The translations under genes were made by a program, and so were the position numbers. Below the pieces are notes generated by a model. It did not search any database. It was not told the DNA's origin and saw nothing but the letters and a program-made list of their open reading frames with translations. A stretch of DNA of 5,873 bases from Chryseobacterium gleum (lineage in GTDB: Bacteria; Bacteroidota; Bacteroidia; Flavobacteriales_D; Sanyastnellaceae): the NCBI GenBank assembly GCA_945883885.1, contig CAMCYM010000107.1:1-5873 (forward strand), written 5' to 3'. This document shows, in pieces, positions 1-5,873 of this stretch. Each line of letters opens with the position of its first letter. Within the stretch, counting starts at the first letter, position 1.

Positions 1-191
1 ACAGCGTGATGTGGGATTTCCAGGTGCTCCTCGACCCGAACAAGGACTTCGCGCGGGCCATGCAGGTGAACAACGTGCCGCACACCTTCCTGATCGACAA
101 GACCGGAAAAATCGTGTGGCAGCACAACAACTACGCGCCCGGGGACGAGAAAGAAGTCCGCGCGCAACTGCGCAAGCTGACCGGAAAGTGA
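1..191 (+). CDS. Thioredoxin-fold (TlpA/redoxin-like) protein, C-terminal fragment
   Basis: This is the last 62 codons of a gene that begins upstream of the window; the first complete codon is at 3-5 and the TGA stop is at 189-191. The readable part has the C-terminal half of a thioredoxin fold: a helix-like stretch (DPNKDFARAMQVNN), then VPHTFLIDKTGKIVW, where the proline after Val is in the position of the conserved cis-proline and FLID-x-x-G is the usual beta-strand and turn of TlpA/AhpC-TSA-type proteins. The charged tail ends in LRKLTGK. The active-site CXXC would lie upstream and cannot be checked, nor can a signal peptide, so reductase versus non-catalytic redoxin is undecided; a periplasmic location is inferred from family habit. 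The stop overlaps the start of the next gene (GTGA), suggesting translational coupling with the barrel protein. Confidence 0.82.
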   Translation, partial: SVMWDFQVLLDPNKDFARAMQVNNVPHTFLIDKTGKIVWQHNNYAPGDEKEVRAQLRKLTGK

Positions 192-1891
192 GGCGGGTAT
201 TCCTGCGCTCCGCGGCCTGTGCCGCCTTCATGGCGGGCCTGTGCGCCGCGCCGTGCGGGCTGCAGGCCCAAACCGAGGACGGGCCCGCGCCGCTGTCGAT
301 CAGCGGCAACGCCGCCCTGCTGTGGCAGTCCTATTCCGAGGATGACCGGATCGGGGCCGTCGTTCCGCCGTCGAAAACGGGGCTGAACGCCTTCGGCAAC
401 GTCATCGCCACGCAGGGGCATTTCTCGGCGGGGGTGCGGTTTGAGTCGTACCTCGGGGCCGTGGTCGGGTTCCCCGGTCGGTTCAGGGGCACCGGCATCG
501 GCTACCGCTATGCACGGTGGGCCGACCCGGAGCGCGGGGTCGACGTCACGCTGGGCAACTTCTACGAACAGTTCGGCAGCGGCATCCTGCTCCGCAGCTA
601 CGAGGAACGCGCCCTCGGCATCGACAACGCCTTCGACGGCATCCGCCTCGTCCTGAACCCCGCGCCCGGCGTCCAAGTGAAGGCGCTGACCGGCGTCCAG
701 CGGCTCGACTTCGACGGCCGGCTCATCAACGGCGAAGGCATCGTCCGTGCCGTCGATGGTACGGTCGAACTCAACGCGCTGCGGCCCGCCTGGGACGCCG
801 CCGAGACCCGGATCACCCTGGGCGCCAGCTTCGTCAGCCGCTACCAGGCCGCCACGTCGATCGTGAAAGACACCCTGGTCCTGGCCGTCCCTCAGAACGT
901 CGGCGCGTGGTCCTACCGGCTCGACGTCCAGCGCGGCGGCATCACCGCCGGCCTCGAGTACGCCACGAAGATCAACGACCCCAACGCCGACAACGGGTAC
1001 ATCTACCGCCGCGGCGAAGCCCTCCTGGCAAACCTCGGCTACACCCGCCGCGGGCTCGGCATCCTCGTCTCCGCGAAGACCGTGGACAACATGAGCTTCC
1101 GGTCCGACCGCGACCTGCGGCTCTTCGACCTGCCGGTGAACTACATCCCGGCCATCACGAAGCAGCACACGTACAACCTTGCTGCCACTTTGTACCCCTA
1201 TGCCACCGTGTTGTTCGGGGAATCGAGCGCCAGCGCGGAGGTGTTTTACCAGCTGCCGAAGGGCAGCCCGCTGGGCGGGCCGTTTGGCACGAAGGTGACG
1301 GTCAATTATGCCGCAGCAAACGGCCTCGACACGCTCAACCTGACCGGCGTCGAGGGCGCAGTGACCGGCTACGAGCGACTCAGTTGGGGCTTCGGGCCGG
1401 AGAAATACGTGCGCGACCTGAATGTGCAGCTCGAGCGGCGGCTGAGCGACCGGCTGCGCGCGAAGTACACCTACTTCAACCTCGAGTTCAACACGCTCGC
1501 GACGCCCGTGACCACCTCGTTCAAGGGGATGGTGTATGCGGATATTCATGTGGTTGAAATTCAGCTTGCTACGCGTGAGGGCCAAACGCTCCGCGCGGAA
1601 GTCCAGCAGCTCTCGACGGACCAGGACAAGGGCGACTGGGCCACGGTCCTCGCCGAGTACACCTGGAGCCCGCACGTGTTCATCAGCGTCCTCGACCAGT
1701 ACAACTACGGCAACGCCGACCCCGATGCCCGCGTCCACTACCTCTACGGGGCCGTCGGGTACGTGGACGGCCCGCACCGGCTCAGCCTGGGGTACGGCAA
1801 ACGCCGCGAAGGCATCTTCTGCATCGGCGGGGTGTGCCGGGCGGTTCCCGCTTCGAACGGCTTCGAAGTCAACTTCACCACGAGTTTTTGA
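188..1891 (+). CDS. Outer-membrane beta-barrel protein, DUF6029-like
   Basis: Predicted 567-aa exported protein. I chose the GTG at 188-190 because it overlaps the upstream stop (GTGA) and gives a proper signal peptide: RRVFLR, a hydrophobic Ala-rich core, and likely cleavage after LQA (residue 27). The in-frame ATG at 230 would remove the basic N-region, and an in-frame ATG at 11 lies inside the upstream gene. The mature part is rich in alternating hydrophobic/polar strands with Gly, Tyr and Arg, and ends in NFTTSF with a terminal Phe, as in outer-membrane barrels. The segment around residues 123-154 (GNFYEQFGSG, then LRSYEERALGIDNAFDG) and the C-terminal CIGGVCR-VPASNGF stretch recall the Bacteroidota DUF6029 family from memory; no search was run. 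Function unknown; a porin or scaffold role is possible. The mature chain has just two cysteines, C545 and C550. Codons at 1535-1576 are unusually T-ending compared with the rest. Confidence 0.85.
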   Translation: MRRVFLRSAACAAFMAGLCAAPCGLQAQTEDGPAPLSISGNAALLWQSYSEDDRIGAVVPPSKTGLNAFGNVIATQGHFSAGVRFESYLGAVVGFPGRFRGTGIGYRYARWADPERGVDVTLGNFYEQFGSGILLRSYEERALGIDNAFDGIRLVLNPAPGVQVKALTGVQRLDFDGRLINGEGIVRAVDGTVELNALRPAWDAAETRITLGASFVSRYQAATSIVKDTLVLAVPQNVGAWSYRLDVQRGGITAGLEYATKINDPNADNGYIYRRGEALLANLGYTRRGLGILVSAKTVDNMSFRSDRDLRLFDLPVNYIPAITKQHTYNLAATLYPYATVLFGESSASAEVFYQLPKGSPLGGPFGTKVTVNYAAANGLDTLNLTGVEGAVTGYERLSWGFGPEKYVRDLNVQLERRLSDRLRAKYTYFNLEFNTLATPVTTSFKGMVYADIHVVEIQLATREGQTLRAEVQQLSTDQDKGDWATVLAEYTWSPHVFISVLDQYNYGNADPDARVHYLYGAVGYVDGPHRLSLGYGKRREGIFCIGGVCRAVPASNGFEVNFTTSF

Positions 1892-1906
1892 GCCGAAGTG
1901 CAACCC

Positions 1907-1939
1907 TTCTGCGGAGTGCAGGCGTTTTTGCTACATTTG
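1907..1939 (+). promoter_or_regulatory. Bacteroidota-type promoter (-7 TAnnTTTG) for the first T9SS thioredoxin gene
   Basis: TACATTTG at 1932-1939 matches the Bacteroidota -7 consensus TAnnTTTG at every fixed position. A poor -33 partner, TTCTG (1907-1911), lies 20 bp upstream, an acceptable spacing. The start ATG is at 1978, so the leader would be roughly 30 nt and relatively A-rich (GAGAAACCTGTAAAACC); no Shine-Dalgarno sequence is visible, which is common in this phylum. The box lies in one of only two gaps of the window, directly ahead of a gene, which strengthens the call. Confidence 0.62.
1909..1929 (+). terminator. Weak intrinsic terminator candidate after the barrel gene
   Basis: CTGC (1909-1912) and GCAG (1918-1921) can form a short stem around GGAGT, extendable by one U-G pair, and are followed by GCG and a run of five T (1925-1929). 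The stem is only 4-5 bp, so termination would be inefficient at best. It overlaps the promoter proposed for the next gene. Seen directly; function is inferred. Confidence 0.28.
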
Positions 1940-1977
1940 GCACTTCTTGAGAAACCTGTAAAACCTTGGATTCAACC

Positions 1978-3477
1978 ATGAAACACTTCTACGCGCTTCT
2001 TTTCGCCGTGTGCGTGGGCTCCACAGCTGTGGCGCAGTTGCCGAACGGCAGCATCGCACCGGATTTCACCGCAACCGACATTTCAGGGGTGGAACACAAC
2101 CTGTACGACCTGCTCGACCAGGGCTACAAGGTCATCGTCGACTTCAGCGCCACCTGGTGCGGTCCCTGCTGGAACTACCACAACAGCGGCGTGTTTGAGG
2201 AGTTGTACGCGACCTACGGCCCGGAAGGAACGGACGAAATCCGCATCTTCTTCATCGAGGGTGACGACGCAACGACGAATGCTGACCTGCTCGGTACCGG
2301 CCCGGACACCTGGGGTGACTGGACGGCCGGCACGGCCTACCCGATCATCGACAACGGCGGTTCCATCTTCGACGTCTACGCCGGAGCGTACTTCCCGACC
2401 ATCTACACCATCTGCCCGAACCGCCTCCTGACGGAGTCTGGCCAGTCGGACGTGGCTACCCACGCCGCCATCTTCCAAGCGGTGGATTGTGCAGCTGCAT
2501 CGCAGCCGAACGACCCGGCGCTGCTCGGCTACACGGGTGAAACGGACGCGTGCCCCGGCCAGCCGGTGGCCATGAGCGTGAAGCTCATGAACCTCGGCCT
2601 CGAAGCACTGACTTCTTGCCAAATCAAGGTAATGAACGGTGCCACCGAAGTCCTCACCTACAACTGGAGCGGAAACCTCGCCACGTATGCTGTTGAAGAA
2701 GTCGCTCTCGGCAACGCTTCGTTCTCGAACACGACGAACTTCACCGTCGAGATCACCTCTTCGGACGACAACACGGTGAACAACAACGTGACCGGCACGG
2801 TCCAAATGGCCACCGAATCCACCAGCCTCATCAAAATCGAGATGCTCACGGACGGCTACGCAGAGGAAACCGGATGGGAAATCCGCAACGCTGCAGGCGC
2901 AGTTATTGACTCGCGTGCGGTGGGCAGCTACCCGGCGGACAACACGCTGTACACGGACTGGGCGAGCGTCCCGTCGACCGGTTGCTACCAGTTCGTACTG
3001 CTCGACACGTACGGTGACGGCCTCTACTCCGCTCAGTGGGGCGGCACGGACGGCTCCTGCACGGTGAAGTCCTACAACGACGACATCGTCTACATCTCGA
3101 CCATCTACTCGTACGACGGTTCTTACAACATCGCACCCGTCATCGGCCCCGGTACGAACGCAGAGGATGCGGCCGGCATGAACGTCACTTCGGTGAACGT
3201 GGGTGTGGAAGAAGTGGACTTCACCTCGTCGGTGAACGTCTTCCCGAACCCGACTTCGGGTGTGACGAACGTTTCGTTCGCAACGCCGGTGGCAGGCAAC
3301 GCATCGATCCGCCTGTACTCGCTCGTCGGTCAGCAGGTCCTCGACTTGCCGCTCGGCCGCGTGGCTGCCGGTGCACACCGCCAAGCCCTCGACCTCAATG
3401 CCCTCGGAGCAGGCGTGTACCTGATGCACCTCGAGTGCGCCGGTGCATCGACCACCCAGCGCATCACGGTGAAGTAA
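1978..3477 (+). CDS. Secreted thioredoxin-domain protein with T9SS sorting domain (paralog A)
   Basis: 499 aa. ATG at 1978 starts a clear signal peptide (MKHFYALLFAVCVGSTAVA, cleavage likely after A19); a TTG four codons upstream would only prepend DST. Domains: residues ~20-165, TlpA/AhpC-like thioredoxin domain with active site W60-C61-G-P-C64-W65 and likely cis-Pro P140 in YFPTIYTICP; ~178-280, Ig/CARDB-like beta domain ending in the characteristic DNTVNNN; ~284-390, beta-rich domain with CYQFVLLDTYGDG (343-348, acidic, possibly metal-binding); ~420-499, type A T9SS sorting domain with FPNPTSG at 422-428 and GVYLMHLE, ending ITVK. It should cross the inner membrane by Sec and the outer membrane by T9SS, then be released or attached to the surface. 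Extra cysteines C146, C171, C192, C214, C336 and C361 suggest structural disulfides. It has its own promoter and precedes a tandem paralog. Substrate unknown; reductase, oxidase and isomerase are all possible. Confidence 0.93.
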   Translation: MKHFYALLFAVCVGSTAVAQLPNGSIAPDFTATDISGVEHNLYDLLDQGYKVIVDFSATWCGPCWNYHNSGVFEELYATYGPEGTDEIRIFFIEGDDATTNADLLGTGPDTWGDWTAGTAYPIIDNGGSIFDVYAGAYFPTIYTICPNRLLTESGQSDVATHAAIFQAVDCAAASQPNDPALLGYTGETDACPGQPVAMSVKLMNLGLEALTSCQIKVMNGATEVLTYNWSGNLATYAVEEVALGNASFSNTTNFTVEITSSDDNTVNNNVTGTVQMATESTSLIKIEMLTDGYAEETGWEIRNAAGAVIDSRAVGSYPADNTLYTDWASVPSTGCYQFVLLDTYGDGLYSAQWGGTDGSCTVKSYNDDIVYISTIYSYDGSYNIAPVIGPGTNAEDAAGMNVTSVNVGVEEVDFTSSVNVFPNPTSGVTNVSFATPVAGNASIRLYSLVGQQVLDLPLGRVAAGAHRQALDLNALGAGVYLMHLECAGASTTQRITVK

Positions 3478-3506
3478 TTCGGAGCACCCGCTCTGACTTG
3501 AACTGC

Positions 3507-3540
3507 GCATCCGCAGCGGCCTTCGGGCGGCTGCGGATGC
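3507..3540 (+). terminator. Strong UUCG-capped hairpin between the paralogs (terminator or attenuator)
   Basis: GCATCCGCAGC (3507-3517) and GCTGCGGATGC (3530-3540) are perfect 11-bp inverted repeats. Inside, after one G-G mismatch, GCC/GGC closes a TTCG loop, giving the very stable C(UUCG)G tetraloop. It begins 30 nt after the stop of paralog A. No T-run follows (only TGCGTTTCAG), so it is not a textbook Rho-independent terminator. It could be a partial terminator, a 3'-end stabiliser, or an attenuator lowering expression of the downstream genes. No TAnnTTTG promoter is visible in the rest of this 114-bp gap. Confidence 0.65.
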
Positions 3541-3591
3541 TGCGTTTCAGGGGGTGGCGGAAGTGTGGCCGGGTTTGCCGAACTTCACGGC

Positions 3592-5019
3592 ATGCGTACG
3601 TTCTTGATTTGGGCCGCGGCGTGCGCGGCCTCCCTCCCCGCCTTCGGACAGCTTCCGAACGGCTCCGTGGCCCCCGACTGGACCGCCACGGACCTCGACG
3701 GAAACACCCACAACCTCTACAGCCTCCTCGACTCGGGCTACGTGGTCATCATCGACTTCAGCGCCACCTGGTGCGGCCCCTGCTGGAGCTACCACAATTC
3801 CGGCGCGCTCGAACAGGTGCACGAGACCTACGGCCCGGACGGCACGAACCAGGTGCGGGTCTTTTTCGCAGAAGGCGATGCGAACACGTCGCTCGATGCC
3901 CTCCACGGGATCGGCGGGAGCACGGCCGGGGATTGGGTCACCGGCACGCCCTATCCCATCCTCCACACGGAGGGTCCGGCGATGTTCGATGCCTATGCCT
4001 GCAGCTACTATCCGACGATTTACACGATTTGCCCTAACCGGCTGCTGACGCAGTCGGGCCAAGCGTCGGCCGCCGCCCACGGCACCCTGGCCACCAGTGC
4101 GAACTGCGCGCCGGCCTCTCTCCCGCTCGACGTGGCGCTCCTCGACTACACCGGACCCACGGCCGGCTGTCCCGGCGCGGGCTTTCCGCTCTCGGTGCGG
4201 ATCCTCAACCAAGGCACGGAACCGCTGACGTCGTGCACGATCGAGGCGACGACGCCGGGCGGTTTGGTTCTGGAGTCCACGTGGACCGGCGAGTTGCCCA
4301 CGTACGGCATCGCCGAAGTGGACCTCGGGGAGATGCTGCCGCCGAGTACGACCTTCCTCTTCCTCGACGTGACCTCGGAGGACGGCAATGCCGCGAACAA
4401 CAGCCTGACGACCACACTCAATGTGAGCAACTTGCAAGTACCCGGCCTCGTGCGCGTAGACTTGACGACGGACCCCTACCCCGCCGAGACCTCCTGGGAA
4501 TTGCGCGACGGGGCGGGACAGATGGTCGCATCGGTCGCAGGCGCAGAGCTCGCGGCAAACACCAGCTACACGTGGTGGGTGTATGCGGCGGATTTGGGGT
4601 GCTACACGTTTGCGCTGTTGGATGCCTACGCCGACGGGATGGCGGGGAGTGTGACTGTGACCGCGCACACGTCGGAAGGCGCTGCCGGCACGGACATCCT
4701 GTCGCACAGCGGCATCGGAACGTTTGCGCGGAAGCAGAAGTCCTTCACGGTCAACGCCGTCGTCGGCGTGGAAGAAGGCGGTGCACCCGCGTGGGCCGTC
4801 TACCCGAACCCGGCCTCCGGGACGGCGGTGGCAGTGCTGCCCGCGGGCTGGGAAGGTGCAGAAGTTGCCGTGCTCGATGCCTCCGGGCGCACGGTGGCTG
4901 CACCGCGCACGGTCGCAGGCCGCGTGGAACTGGACGCCGCGGGCCTCGTCCCGGGCATCTACTTCGTGCGCGCAGCGCAGCAAGGTGAAGTGTCGGTCGT
5001 CCGGTGGAGCGTGCAATGA
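3592..5019 (+). CDS. Secreted thioredoxin-domain protein with T9SS sorting domain (paralog B)
   Basis: 475 aa. I chose ATG 3592 because it gives a compact signal peptide (MRTFLIWAAACAASLPAFG, then Q20) aligning with paralog A; the GTG at 3565 would add nine residues ahead of it. Domains match paralog A: thioredoxin ~20-165 with W60-C61-G-P-C64-W65 and cis-Pro in YYPTIYTICP (P141); Ig/CARDB-like ~180-280 ending DGNAANN; beta-rich ~285-385 with CYTFALLDAYADG; T9SS sorting domain ~400-475 with YPNPASG (404-410) and GIYFVRA (455-461). Residues 20-71 match paralog A at 41 of 52 positions by hand count; later domains diverge more. Odd points: the third domain is shorter and keeps C337 but lacks the partner of paralog A's C361; the end is WSVQ rather than a Lys-ended tail. 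The stop overlaps the next start (ATGA), so it is probably co-translated with the Omp28 lipoprotein. Predicted surface or extracellular thiol-disulfide protein, substrate unknown. Confidence 0.92.
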   Translation: MRTFLIWAAACAASLPAFGQLPNGSVAPDWTATDLDGNTHNLYSLLDSGYVVIIDFSATWCGPCWSYHNSGALEQVHETYGPDGTNQVRVFFAEGDANTSLDALHGIGGSTAGDWVTGTPYPILHTEGPAMFDAYACSYYPTIYTICPNRLLTQSGQASAAAHGTLATSANCAPASLPLDVALLDYTGPTAGCPGAGFPLSVRILNQGTEPLTSCTIEATTPGGLVLESTWTGELPTYGIAEVDLGEMLPPSTTFLFLDVTSEDGNAANNSLTTTLNVSNLQVPGLVRVDLTTDPYPAETSWELRDGAGQMVASVAGAELAANTSYTWWVYAADLGCYTFALLDAYADGMAGSVTVTAHTSEGAAGTDILSHSGIGTFARKQKSFTVNAVVGVEEGGAPAWAVYPNPASGTAVAVLPAGWEGAEVAVLDASGRTVAAPRTVAGRVELDAAGLVPGIYFVRAAQQGEVSVVRWSVQ

Positions 5020-5873
5020 AAGGGCTGCTTCGGGTATTCGCGGCGGCCTGTGCAGTCGTCATCGGGGGCTGTGACGAGATCGAAGATCCCATCCTGGCCG
5101 TCGGAAACGGGTACCGGGCCGATTTGTACGGTCCTGCGCCGGAGTTTGCGCCTGTGACGGAGACGGTACAGCGGGTGTTGCTCGAGGATTTCACCGCGCA
5201 CCAATGCGGGAACTGCCCCGCCGCCGCCGTCATCGCAGAAGGCATCGCAGAAACTACGAACGAACGCGTGAGCGTGATGGCCATCCACGCCGGGAACCTC
5301 GCGGTGACAGACGACGACCACTTCGACACGGATTGGACGACCGAGGAGGGCGACGTGTTTTGGAGCCAACTGGCGTTCCAAGCGAACCCGCTGGGCCGCG
5401 TGAACCGTGGGAACGGACCCGCGAACTTCCTCGCACCCGCCGAATGGGAGCCCGCCGTGGCAGCCGCACTGGCAGCTCCGCCCGCGCTCCACCTGGAGCT
5501 CCGCTCCTCGTGGGTGCCCGAGGCGAACCACCTCAACCTGCACGTCTACGGCCAAGCCCTCGCAGCCATCCCCGGCGGTGTGCGGCTCGCCGTCCTCGTC
5601 CTAGAATCCGGCCTCGTCGACTACCAACTCGACTACGCCAGCGACCCGGAGGTCATCCCCGACTACACCTTCGACCACCTGCTCCGCGGTTCGCTCACCG
5701 GCGCACTCGGTCTGCCCATGGGCGCACTCGGCGACGGCGCCGCTTCCGGCGAACAGGCGGTCGCTTCGTATACCTACGACTGGAACCTGGCCTGGGACAT
5801 CGCACAGGCTACCGTGCTGGCGGTGGCACTGGATGCGGGCGGCCAAGTGCTGAACGTCGCAGAACTGCACCCC
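5016..5873 (+). CDS. Omp28-family lipoprotein with thioredoxin-like CGNC motif, 3' truncated
   Basis: 286 codons are readable, open to the last base of the window, with no stop. ATG 5016-5018 overlaps the preceding TGA. The N-terminus is a lipoprotein signal (KGLLR, hydrophobic core, lipobox I16-G-G-C19), so the mature protein begins at a lipidated Cys followed by D-E-I-E-D. Residues 53-70 read RVLLEDFTAHQCGNCPAA, the hallmark start of Omp28-related outer-membrane proteins, whose fold is thioredoxin-like; C64 and C67 form CXXC. The following AVIAEGIAE helix, VMAIHAG strand and NPLGRVNRG (P125 near the cis-Pro position) fit the rest of that fold. From about residue 155 a beta-rich region begins (LHLELRSSW, VRLAVLVLESG, TYDWNLAWDI), typical of the family's second domain. 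A sorting domain could follow outside the window. Catalytic activity is unproven; an outer-membrane, probably surface, thiol protein is the best guess. Confidence 0.9.
   Translation, partial: MKGLLRVFAAACAVVIGGCDEIEDPILAVGNGYRADLYGPAPEFAPVTETVQRVLLEDFTAHQCGNCPAAAVIAEGIAETTNERVSVMAIHAGNLAVTDDDHFDTDWTTEEGDVFWSQLAFQANPLGRVNRGNGPANFLAPAEWEPAVAAALAAPPALHLELRSSWVPEANHLNLHVYGQALAAIPGGVRLAVLVLESGLVDYQLDYASDPEVIPDYTFDHLLRGSLTGALGLPMGALGDGAASGEQAVASYTYDWNLAWDIAQATVLAVALDAGGQVLNVAELHP
5061..5087 (+). other. Lipobox plus acidic surface-export-like signal
   Basis: Codons 16-24 of the Omp28-like protein encode I-G-G-C-D-E-I-E-D. IGGC is a lipobox with Cys19 as the lipidation site. The acidic residues at +2, +3, +5 and +6 resemble the lipoprotein export signals described in Bacteroidota (for example, SDDFE-like in Flavobacterium), which send lipoproteins to the cell surface. 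The lipobox is clear; the export-signal reading is inference. Confidence 0.6.

Larger units (their letters stand above)
1978..5019 (+). repeat. Tandem gene duplication (paralogs A and B)
   Basis: Two adjacent genes encode the same four-part architecture in the same order. At DNA level the copies have diverged, but an identical 25-bp block remains over the active-site region (2138-2162 and 3752-3776). This shows an old tandem duplication rather than a recent copy; each keeps signal peptide, CXXC and sorting domain intact. Confidence 0.85.

Noticed and set aside
517..1557. 346-codon plus-strand frame inside the barrel gene
   Set aside because: Arg/Pro-rich out-of-frame translation of the same DNA, with no domain and no start context.
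131..1903. 590-codon open frame on the minus strand opposite the barrel gene
   Set aside because: Composition is Arg/Val/Gly/His-rich with no recognisable domain; long antisense frames are expected opposite GC-rich genes with C/G-ending codons. The plus-strand gene has signal peptide and barrel features.
2158..2169. CXXC motifs as possible c-type heme sites
   Set aside because: None of the CXXC motifs here (WCGPCW in both paralogs, CGNCP in the Omp28-like protein) is followed by His, so they are not CXXCH heme-binding sites.
2083..3510. 475-codon open frame on the minus strand opposite paralog A
   Set aside because: Shadow of the plus-strand gene; low-complexity Val/Arg/Asp composition and no domain, while the plus strand encodes thioredoxin and T9SS domains.
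3565..3591. Alternative GTG start for paralog B adding nine residues
   Set aside because: It would put MAGFAELHG ahead of a good signal peptide; ATG 3592 aligns with the start of paralog A.
3547..5016. 489-codon open frame on the minus strand opposite paralog B
   Set aside because: Same reason: a shadow frame rich in Arg, His and Ala, opposite a clearly coding strand.
5231..5252. Short direct repeat CATCGCAGAA twice, 12 bp apart
   Set aside because: Lies within coding sequence and encodes IAEGIAE of a helix; two copies only, so most likely chance or coding constraint.

Overview
The window is a 5.9 kb stretch of GC-rich DNA, all five genes on the + strand, that looks like a high-GC member of Bacteroidota. 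Four things support this: two proteins with a C-terminal type IX secretion (T9SS) sorting domain, an Omp28-type lipoprotein, a porin-like protein resembling the Bacteroidota DUF6029 family, and a Bacteroidota-type -7 promoter element (TAnnTTTG) in one of the two intergenic gaps. The genus cannot be named from this sequence.

Layout: (1) positions 1-191 hold the 3' end of a thioredoxin-fold (TlpA/redoxin-like) gene. (2) Its stop codon overlaps, in GTGA, the start of a 567-aa outer-membrane beta-barrel protein (188-1891). (3) An 86-bp gap holds a weak terminator-like hairpin and a good -7 box. (4) 1978-3477 encodes a 499-aa secreted protein with signal peptide, thioredoxin domain with a WCGPCW active site, an Ig/CARDB-like region, a third beta-rich domain and a T9SS sorting domain. 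(5) A 114-bp gap carries a strong hairpin capped by a C(UUCG)G tetraloop. (6) 3592-5019 encodes a tandem paralog of the same architecture (475 aa). (7) Its stop overlaps, in ATGA, the start of an Omp28-family lipoprotein with a CGNC motif, cut by the window end at 5873.

The shared theme is thiol/disulfide chemistry in the envelope. The thioredoxin-like proteins are predicted to sit in different places: periplasm (gene 1), secreted or cell-surface via T9SS (genes 3 and 4), and lipid-anchored, probably surface-exposed (gene 5). The outer-membrane barrel encoded among them has only two cysteines in its mature form, close together near the C-terminus. That these proteins form one surface redox pathway is an inference from gene order and motifs, not something the sequence proves. 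No tRNA, rRNA, CRISPR, IS element or origin was seen.
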